Shown here one piece after another: positions 14,949 to 20,327 of a stretch of DNA of 20,327 nucleotides. The DNA comes from Clostridia bacterium (GTDB lineage: Bacteria > Bacillota > Clostridia > Christensenellales > Aristaeellaceae). Location of the stretch: the NCBI GenBank assembly GCA_017551645.1, contig JAFZLE010000099.1, forward strand, positions 1 through 20,327. The letters are read 5' to 3'. The position numbers and the translations under genes are program-made. The notes under the pieces are model-generated. The model did not search any database and was not told the origin of the DNA. It was given only the letters and a program-made list of their open reading frames with translations. How positions within the stretch are numbered: the stretch's first letter is position 1; each line of letters starts with the position of its first letter.

Positions 14949-14979
14949 CACCATGTTCAGTATTTCAAATTCGTGAATT
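14925..14979. promoter_or_regulatory. Two AATTC(A/G)TGAA palindromic boxes, candidate TetR operators
   Basis: AATTCATGAA (14925-14934) lies in the spacer of the leftward promoter and overlaps the rightward -10. AATTCGTGAA (14968-14977, extending to the perfect inverted repeat AATTC-GT-GAATT through 14979) lies 43 bases further, about four helical turns. Two near-identical palindromic boxes in the same orientation between divergent regulators suit an autoregulated operator pair. Confidence 0.5.
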
Positions 14980-15069
14980 CCGATGCGGACACGGAATACC
15001 GGGCAAAAGCTGACACGGTGCAAGTATAAAAAATCATTCCCACAGGTTTAAACTGCTACAGGAGGACAC

Positions 15070-15630
15070 ATGAAATCCGACGAGACCAAGCGGCATCTTT
15101 CCCTGGCGTTTTTGGAGTTGTTGGACAAGCGGCCCATCGGCAAGATCAGTATCTCCGACATTACCGTTCAATGCAGCGTCAGCCGCATGACCTTTTATTA
15201 CCATTTCAGGGACATATACGACCTGGCGGGCTGGACGCTGGAAAACGAGCTGGGACAGGCGATCGACCAGAACCGGGAGATGGTGAGCTGGCAGCAGCGG
15301 TTCATGGAAATGCTCAACGCCTTAAAGCCCAGAAAGCGGCTGCTGCTGAACCTTAAATCCTCCTTCAACAGGGAATTCCTGGAGCGTTTCATACTTGGCG
15401 AATTCCAAAAGCTCCTTATGCCGGTAATAGAAGCCTGCCCGATAAGTGAGAATGTGGACAGAGAGGATCAGGAATGCGTCTGTGCCTTCTACTCCTACGC
15501 GCTGATGGGGATCGTGTTAAAGTGGATCTCCGAAGGCATGGTCCAGCGCCCGGAAGCCCTCGCCAGGCAGGTCTCGGCGATCATGGAAGGCGGCTTTGAG
15601 AACAGTCTGAGCAAGCTGATCAAGCGGTAA
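15070..15630 (+). CDS. TetR/AcrR-family transcriptional regulator (copy 2)
   Basis: The 186-residue protein has a TetR DNA-binding domain with the recognition region ISDITVQCSVSRMTFYYHFRDIYDLAGW (about 28-55). Its helical C-terminal domain ends in YALMGIVLKWISEGMVQRPEALARQV, again of the DhaS-like type. Both regulators share this arrangement but are clearly different in sequence, so they are an old pair rather than a recent duplication. AGGAGG lies five bases before the ATG. It is divergent from copy 1 and followed at once by a strong terminator, so it is transcribed alone. Its target is not shown; mutual control with copy 1 is likely given the overlapping promoters. Confidence 0.9.
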   Translation: MKSDETKRHLSLAFLELLDKRPIGKISISDITVQCSVSRMTFYYHFRDIYDLAGWTLENELGQAIDQNREMVSWQQRFMEMLNALKPRKRLLLNLKSSFNREFLERFILGEFQKLLMPVIEACPISENVDREDQECVCAFYSYALMGIVLKWISEGMVQRPEALARQVSAIMEGGFENSLSKLIKR

Positions 15631-15636
15631 AACGCG

Positions 15637-15664
15637 GCGGGAGAACGCTTCTCCCGCTGTTTTT
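15637..15664 (+). terminator. Intrinsic terminator after the second TetR gene
   Basis: A perfect 9-bp stem (GCGGGAGAA 15637-15645, TTCTCCCGC 15649-15657, loop CGC) is followed by TG and then five T (15660-15664). It separates the regulator from the downstream binding-protein operon. Confidence 0.9.
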
Positions 15665-15717
15665 ATGCTATTTTTTTGTAAAATCACGTCTTTTCTTCCG
15701 TTTGCATTTCCTCTTTG

Positions 15718-15732
15718 TGGTACAATTATACT
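15718..15732 (+). promoter_or_regulatory. Promoter of the orphan binding-protein/NYN operon
   Basis: An extended -10 element TGGTACAAT (15718-15726) lies directly beside a second -10-like TATACT (15727-15732). A weak -35, TTGCAT (15702-15707), sits 19 bases from the latter. Transcription would start near 15733-15739, about 30 bases before the ATG at 15767, which supports that start over upstream in-frame codons. Confidence 0.55.
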
Positions 15733-15766
15733 GTGTATGAATACTCACGCGCATATGGAGGGCTGT

Positions 15767-17350
15767 ATGAGAAGGGTGTTATGCGTCCTTGTTGTGCTGG
15801 CGTTTGTGTGCGCCTTGCCGACCCTGTCTGCCTTTGCGGAGGAAGTGACTGTCTCCTCCGCCATGAAAGGCGCGCTGTTCTCTTCCCTGTGGGGTGGCAC
15901 GCAGGATGACGCTTTCGCGCGGCGCCTGCTTAACGGTCTGAGCCCCGTTTACTGGGACGAGGAACATCACAGATATCGGCAAAACGGGAACGTAGCCGAA
16001 GGTATCAGCATCTCCGAGACGCCGGACGGAGGAAAAGAATACCTTATCGAATTCAGTCAGCAGCTGCGTTTTTCTGACGGAAGCTCCGTTACCGCGCGTG
16101 ATTACGCTTTGACCGTACTGGTCCTGGCTTCCCCGTACATGGAAGAGCTTGGCGCCCGGGGCAGCGCATACTGTCACCTTTCGGGCTGGAGCAGCTATCA
16201 TACGGGCAAATCGCGGGTGTTCTCCGGAGTCAGGCTTATCGGCGACCATCAGCTCGCGCTCACCGTTGCTCCCGAATACCTGCCCTGCTTTTTTGAGAGT
16301 GGCCTGATAAGCGTCACCCCCCTGCCCATGTCCTCGCTGTTTCCGGACCTTGGGTTATATGACGAGGGCGACGGCGCGTTTATAGCTTCGGCCGAAGACA
16401 GCAGCCGGGGCGGGCTTTCCGCCGATATGCTGCGCGCAGCCCTGCTGGACCCGGTCACGGGATACCTTTCAGCCCCCGCGGTAACGTCCGGCGCGTACCG
16501 CTTTGTGAGCTTCGACGGCGAAACGCTGGTGCTGGAAGAAAACCCGTATCACTCCGGCCCGGTCGCGGCGTGCTCACCCATGCCGGACACCTTCACCTGC
16601 CTGGCGTTCGCCTGCGAAAGGAAAACGCTTTCCAGCGCCAACCTGCGCAAAGCCATAGCCCTGTGCGTCGACAGGGACGGGCTTCTGAGCGCGGCTAAGA
16701 TCGGGGCTGACAGCGCTGTGAACGGCTTCTGCTCCGTAAACGATCCCGCTCTTACGTACCCCGCCAATACTCTGAGCTGGCCCTATCAGAGCGATATGGA
16801 CGCGGCAGTAAAGCTGCTCGAGGAAGACGGCTGGACGCTGGATGAAAACGGCGAAAGCTACGACGCTGCCTTCGACGGCGTGCGCTGCCGGCTTGAAGAC
16901 GGGGAGCTTGTGCGGCTCAGCCTGAGCATATCCTATGAAATGGACGGGGCATTTGACGACGGCGCGATAGCCGCCTGCCTGGTCGACAGGCTTGCCCAAA
17001 TAGGCGTAGAGCTGATATGCGAGCCGCTGGATACGTCGGAACTTGACCGCATCGCCCTCTCCCCCGGAAAGCGTTTGAGCGACCTTATGCTCGTTTCCGT
17101 TGAGCTGAGTCCGGACGAAGACCTGTCCGCTTTCTTTAAGCCAAACGGCGCCGGCAACATTTTCGGCATAAACGACCCGGAGCTTTATCAGGCCGCCCGG
17201 AACGCGTACCGCACACCGGAAGGAGATTACGCGGAGTATTTTGCCCGCTGGCTTGAATTCCAGTCGGCCTTTACCGGGACACTGCCCGCCATACCCCTTT
17301 ACTGCGTAGAGTATCCATACCACATACAAGACGAAAGGAACTTATCTTAG
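15767..17350 (+). CDS. Family-5 extracellular solute-binding protein (oligopeptide/dipeptide type), orphan
   Basis: The protein is 527 residues from the ATG at 15767, chosen because GGAGGG precedes it and a clean signal peptide follows (MRR, hydrophobic LCVLVVLAFVCALPTLSAFA, cleavage before EEVTV). The open frame upstream to 15665 is untranslated leader. The mature part fits SBP_bac_5: LNGLSPVYWDE, LRFSDGSSVTARDYALTV, ATVAPEY-like strand LALTVAPEYL, and the C-terminal half with LRKAIALCVDRDGLL and MDAAVKLLEEDGWTLDENGE. These proteins deliver peptides or other amines to a Dpp/Opp permease. No permease or ATPase gene is adjacent, and no lipobox cysteine is at the cleavage site. Its TAG overlaps the GTG start of the next gene by one base, tying it to an intracellular nuclease-like gene, an odd pairing. 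Confidence 0.83.
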   Translation: MRRVLCVLVVLAFVCALPTLSAFAEEVTVSSAMKGALFSSLWGGTQDDAFARRLLNGLSPVYWDEEHHRYRQNGNVAEGISISETPDGGKEYLIEFSQQLRFSDGSSVTARDYALTVLVLASPYMEELGARGSAYCHLSGWSSYHTGKSRVFSGVRLIGDHQLALTVAPEYLPCFFESGLISVTPLPMSSLFPDLGLYDEGDGAFIASAEDSSRGGLSADMLRAALLDPVTGYLSAPAVTSGAYRFVSFDGETLVLEENPYHSGPVAACSPMPDTFTCLAFACERKTLSSANLRKAIALCVDRDGLLSAAKIGADSAVNGFCSVNDPALTYPANTLSWPYQSDMDAAVKLLEEDGWTLDENGESYDAAFDGVRCRLEDGELVRLSLSISYEMDGAFDDGAIAACLVDRLAQIGVELICEPLDTSELDRIALSPGKRLSDLMLVSVELSPDEDLSAFFKPNGAGNIFGINDPELYQAARNAYRTPEGDYAEYFARWLEFQSAFTGTLPAIPLYCVEYPYHIQDERNLS

Positions 17351-18378
17351 TGAAAATAGCCATACTTATAGACGCTGAAAACGTCCAGCCCGTGTTCGCG
17401 GACCAGATCTTTTCCCACGCCGCGAAGCTGGGCGACATAGCCTGCAAAGAGCTTTACGGCGCGGCGCAGGCGCTCAACAGCTGGGTGGAGCCCGCGCTTA
17501 AATACGCAATACATCCCAATCTCACCATCCGCCCTTCAAAGTATAAGAATTCTTCCGATATAGCGCTGGTTATAGGCGCCATGGACCTGATCGGCAAGTG
17601 CGACGCAGTGATAATCGCATCCTCCGACTCCGACTTCTCCTCCCTTTCCGTACGGCTCAGGACCGGCGGCATCGAAGTCATCGGCATGGGCACCGAGAAG
17701 GCGAATCCACTGTGGAAGACCGCGTGCTCTTCCTTTGTGACGCTGGCGCTCAATAAGCCCCAACCCAAACCCCAGCCCCAGCAGGCTGCGAAACCCGCGC
17801 AGGCAAAACCCCAGCAACCCGCACCGGCGCCCGCGCCCAAGCCTCAGGAAACACAGGAAAAGCCCCAGGAAACCCCCAAATCCCAGCCCAAGGCCGAGGC
17901 GACCCACGCGGGCCGCGCCCAGGTCATCCGCGCTTTCATAAAGGAGCAGCTCGCTTCCGCGGGCGGAAAGATCGCCTCCTCGCAGCTGTTCACCGCCCTC
18001 AACACTTTGACCGATTACCGGGTGGACCAGCAGCGTTCCCACAGAAAGCCGATAGACTACATTCGCAGGCAGTACGGGGACTCCTTCAAATTTGAGGAAT
18101 CCGATGAGGGCACCTTCCTGGTGGAGGCCGCCCAGCCCGCCGAGGCTCCAGCGAAAGCGGCGTCCGCCAAGTCTGCCGAGGCCCCCGCGTCCGACGAGGT
18201 CGCGCTGCTCGTGCAGGCAGGTATAGAAGCGGAGCACGCGGGCCGGATCGCCGAGATATTCTCCACCAGCAAGGGCATGCGCGCCGCGTACAACCGGCTG
18301 CGCGCCACCTTCGGCCAGAAGGACGGCAGCAGGTACTACCAGATAGTCAAAGACCTGGCGGACAGGATACAGCAGTAA
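17350..18378 (+). CDS. NYN-domain (PIN-like) ribonuclease-type protein with LOTUS/OST-HTH-like domain
   Basis: The 342-residue protein begins with an NYN domain (1-135): AILIDAENV (Asp8, Asn11), NSSDIALVIGAMDL (Asp70) and VIIASSDSDFSSL (Asp93, Asp95) supply the acidic cluster of a metal-dependent PIN-like nuclease. A Pro/Gln/Ala/Lys-rich linker (about 136-185) leads to a winged-helix segment (about 187-260, AQVIRAFIKEQLASAGGKIASSQL to SDEGTFLVEA) that resembles the LOTUS/OST-HTH RNA-binding module. A second Ala-rich linker precedes a small helical end domain (about 281-342). Bacterial NYN-LOTUS proteins are proposed to act in RNA processing; the target here is unknown. The start is GTG, with AAAGGAA eight bases upstream; the TAG of the binding-protein gene overlaps it by one base. 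Confidence 0.85.
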   Translation: MKIAILIDAENVQPVFADQIFSHAAKLGDIACKELYGAAQALNSWVEPALKYAIHPNLTIRPSKYKNSSDIALVIGAMDLIGKCDAVIIASSDSDFSSLSVRLRTGGIEVIGMGTEKANPLWKTACSSFVTLALNKPQPKPQPQQAAKPAQAKPQQPAPAPAPKPQETQEKPQETPKSQPKAEATHAGRAQVIRAFIKEQLASAGGKIASSQLFTALNTLTDYRVDQQRSHRKPIDYIRRQYGDSFKFEESDEGTFLVEAAQPAEAPAKAASAKSAEAPASDEVALLVQAGIEAEHAGRIAEIFSTSKGMRAAYNRLRATFGQKDGSRYYQIVKDLADRIQQ

Positions 18379-18411
18379 CACAACGAACAATTCACTTGGG
18401 AGGCACCGCCG

Positions 18412-19131
18412 ATGAGCCGGATGGGCGACACCATACGTCAAAACCGTCTAAAATACAAGCTTACCGAGAAACAGCTGGCCAAGAAGACCGGGCTGGCGGA
18501 AAGCTTCATAAAGGAAGTGGAGTCCGGCAGGCGCATCCCTTCCGACGACCAGGTCAAGCGGCTGCTCAAGGCCTGCGGCATCACGGAAAGCATGTCCACT
18601 GAGATAGACACGTTCAACGCCGTGGAAGAAAAGCCCCGTCCCCGTCCCAGGCCCTACATCATACCCGTAGAAAAGCCTTCCGAGGCCTCCGGCAAGTCTG
18701 AAAAGCAGGCCGAGCAGGATGCGGAAAGCTCCGCAGCCTGGCTGGACGCGCTGGGAGGTGTGGTCAAGCGGGTGCCCATAACCGACGAGAAAGGCATAGT
18801 TATAGACCACATGCTTTTCCCCGTAGTGGGCGGGAAGATCGAAGGCGGCACGCCGGACAAAGTCACTCTGTTCAGGGTGCCCGACGATTCACTGAGCGGC
18901 TTCAGGGTACATGCAGGAGACCTGCTTTTGTGCGTGCCCGAGAAAACGCCTGTGGACGACGCATTCATGCTGGTGCATTACGGCGGAAAGCGGCTGGTCA
19001 GGCGCATCAAAAAACTGGATCCATCCCACCTTATGCTCCAGTCCTATGACCGGGAGCTCAGGATAGACAGCATGCTGTGGGGAGAGATAACCATACTCGC
19101 CCGCTGCGTCAAGCTGATCCGCACTCTGTAG
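18412..19131 (+). CDS. XRE-family regulator with S24/LexA-like C-terminal domain
   Basis: The 239-residue protein has a Cro/cI-type helix-turn-helix at about 6-56 (IRQNRLKYKLTEKQLAKKTGLAE, then ESGRRIPSDDQVKRLLKACG) and a charged, Pro/Arg-rich linker (about 72-108). The C-terminal half (about 115-235) looks like the LexA/cI signal-peptidase-like fold: FPVVGGKIEGG, then VPDDSLSGFRVHAGDLLLC with Ser160 at the nucleophile position, and LVRRIKKL followed by LMLQSYD. Where active S24 members have the catalytic Lys, this has Arg197, and the usual Ala-Gly cleavage bond is not evident. It may therefore dimerise or sense without self-cleavage. GGGAGG lies upstream of the ATG, 33 bases after the NYN gene. 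Targets are not shown. Confidence 0.8.
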   Translation: MSRMGDTIRQNRLKYKLTEKQLAKKTGLAESFIKEVESGRRIPSDDQVKRLLKACGITESMSTEIDTFNAVEEKPRPRPRPYIIPVEKPSEASGKSEKQAEQDAESSAAWLDALGGVVKRVPITDEKGIVIDHMLFPVVGGKIEGGTPDKVTLFRVPDDSLSGFRVHAGDLLLCVPEKTPVDDAFMLVHYGGKRLVRRIKKLDPSHLMLQSYDRELRIDSMLWGEITILARCVKLIRTL

Positions 19132-19139
19132 GAGGTCAC

Positions 19140-20327
19140 ATGGCAGGGATAAAAGAAAGCTATACAGGCAAAATAAACCGCAAACTGCAAAAGAAGCTGA
19201 GGATAGTAGACGTAGCCGCCGGGCGGCAAAAGGCCGACCTGGTGCTCAAAAACGCCAGGTACCTGAACGTGTTTTCCAACGAGTTCTGCATCGGTGACAT
19301 CGCCGTGGCGGAGGGGCTCGTGGTAGGCATGGGCGAATACTCCGGCATAAACGAGGTCGACGTCAGCGGCAAGCTGGTGCTGCCGGGGCTTATCGACGCC
19401 CACATCCACCTGGAAAGCACGCTCCTCTCCCCCGCGGAGTTCGCCCGCGCGGTGCTCCCCCACGGCACCACCACCGTCATCTGCGACCCGCACGAGATCG
19501 CCAACGTAATGGGCGTGGACGGCATAGAATACATGCTGGAGGCCACCGAGGGTCTGCCCGTGGACGTGCACTTCATGCTCCCCTCCTGTGTGCCTTCCAC
19601 TCCCCTGGACGAAAACGGCGCGCGCCTTGACTACCGGGCGATAGACTCCTTCTACGAGCACGGCCGCGTGCTGGGCCTGGCGGAGATGATGAACTATGTA
19701 GGCGTGATCAACGGTGACAGCGACTGCATCGAGAAGATCGTTGCCGCCCAGAGCCACCACAAAAAAATCGACGGCCACGCGCCCGGGCTCACCGGCAACG
19801 CGCTTAACGCCTATATGTCCGCGGGCGTATACTCGGAACACGAGTGTGCCACGCTCGATGAAGCGCTCGAAAAGCTGCGCATGGGCCAGTTCATTATGAT
19901 CCGCGAGGGCACCGCGGCCAAAAACCTTAACGCGCTGCTGCCCCTCTTGAACGAGAAATACTATTCCCGCTGCATGTTCGCCACCGACGACAGGCATCCC
20001 AACGACATCCTCGCTGAAGGGCATATAGACTGTATAGTCAAAAAAGCGATCGCCGCCGGCATCGATCCCATAATCGCGCTCAAGGTCGCCGGGCATCACG
20101 CCGCCAGGTATTTCCTTATGAACAACAAGGGAGCCATCGCCCCCGGTTATCTGGCTGACCTGATAGTCGTTGACAATCTGGAAGACTTCAACGTGCTCGA
20201 CGTATACAAAAAAGGCTCCCTGCGCTACTCCAACGGCCATGTGCTGGACTTTGAAAAGCCCGAGATAGACGAGAACCTGCGCCAGCAGGCGCTTGACACC
20301 TTCCGTGTGAACGAGCTTACACCTGCC
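19140..20327 (+). CDS. ade: Adenine deaminase (N-terminal two thirds, cut by window edge)
   Basis: The 396 codons present match adenine deaminase, which converts adenine to hypoxanthine and ammonia in purine salvage. The start MAGIKESYTGKINRKLQ leads into the amidohydrolase core: LPGLIDAHIHLESTLLSP (metal-binding HxH), HGTTTVICDPHEIANVMG, HFMLPSCVPSTP, LAEMMNYVGVINGD, KKIDGHAPGLTG, EHECAT and FATDDRHPNDI. The C-terminal third is outside the window. The ATG at 19140 is preceded by GGAGG that overlaps the stop codon of the regulator gene, with only eight bases between the two genes. Other amidohydrolases such as dihydroorotase lack this MLPSCVP/DGHAPG combination, so the call is firm. Its join to a nuclease-like protein and a regulator could hint at nucleobase recycling from RNA, but that is speculation. 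Confidence 0.95.
   Translation, partial: MAGIKESYTGKINRKLQKKLRIVDVAAGRQKADLVLKNARYLNVFSNEFCIGDIAVAEGLVVGMGEYSGINEVDVSGKLVLPGLIDAHIHLESTLLSPAEFARAVLPHGTTTVICDPHEIANVMGVDGIEYMLEATEGLPVDVHFMLPSCVPSTPLDENGARLDYRAIDSFYEHGRVLGLAEMMNYVGVINGDSDCIEKIVAAQSHHKKIDGHAPGLTGNALNAYMSAGVYSEHECATLDEALEKLRMGQFIMIREGTAAKNLNALLPLLNEKYYSRCMFATDDRHPNDILAEGHIDCIVKKAIAAGIDPIIALKVAGHHAARYFLMNNKGAIAPGYLADLIVVDNLEDFNVLDVYKKGSLRYSNGHVLDFEKPEIDENLRQQALDTFRVNELTPA

Noticed and set aside
14794..15069. Possible riboswitch or small RNA in the TetR gap
   Set aside because: The gap is AT-rich with promoters and short palindromes; I see no conserved riboswitch core and no terminator that would end a small RNA.
15665..15766. N-terminal 34-codon extension of the family-5 binding protein
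   Set aside because: It starts right behind a terminator and upstream of the likely transcription start; the ATG at 15767 has the ribosome binding site and the signal peptide.
18412..19131. Prophage repressor, implying an integrated phage
   Set aside because: The neighbouring genes are chromosomal (adenine deaminase, binding protein, NYN protein); no integrase, attachment repeats or structural phage genes are present.
1..20327. CRISPR arrays, tRNA or rRNA genes, insertion sequences
   Set aside because: I found no regularly spaced direct repeats, no tRNA-like or rRNA-like sequence and no transposase in either strand.

Overview
The window reads as the chromosome of a fairly GC-rich Gram-positive gut or rumen anaerobe in Bacillota, class Clostridia. 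The pointers are strong GGAGG-type ribosome binding sites, near-consensus sigma-A promoters inside AT-rich gaps, LplA/LplB/LplC-type sugar importers without a local ATPase, and the codon and signal-peptide style. A Christensenellales-like lineage is a guess; the sequence alone does not settle the taxon. Every gap between genes is shorter than 300 bases.

Positions 1-9833 hold a divergent pectin / rhamnogalacturonan-I utilisation locus. A leftward operon starts from a perfect-consensus promoter at 6915-6943. In order of transcription it encodes a GH105 unsaturated rhamnogalacturonyl hydrolase, two ABC permeases, the solute-binding protein, a NodB-type deacetylase, an oligogalacturonate-lyase-like propeller and a GDSL rhamnogalacturonan acetylesterase that runs off the left edge. 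A rightward pair starts from its own promoter at 7031-7059: a 559-residue protein with the look of an (alpha/alpha) toroid plus beta-sandwich lyase that I cannot place in a named family, then a second GH105. None of the enzymes has a signal peptide. The inferred scheme is that oligosaccharides cut outside the cell are imported and then deacetylated and dismantled in the cytoplasm. The extracellular lyase and the transporter ATPase are not in the window.

A bidirectional terminator at 9842-9885 closes this locus and also a converging leftward operon (14793 to 9891). That operon carries a TetR-type regulator, a sialidase-like Asp-box propeller with an N-terminal FN3-like domain, and a GH38 alpha-mannosidase. 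A second TetR-type regulator is divergent at 15070-15630. The 276-base gap between the two regulators holds two opposed promoters whose -10 boxes overlap, plus several repeated or inverted short motifs.

Positions 15767-20327 look like a separate operon: an orphan family-5 solute-binding protein, an NYN-nuclease/LOTUS-like protein whose start codon overlaps the previous stop, an XRE regulator with an S24/LexA-like C-terminal domain lacking the usual lysine, and adenine deaminase cut by the right edge. This grouping, the unplaced toroid protein and the TetR-linked GH38 operon are the most unusual parts of the window.
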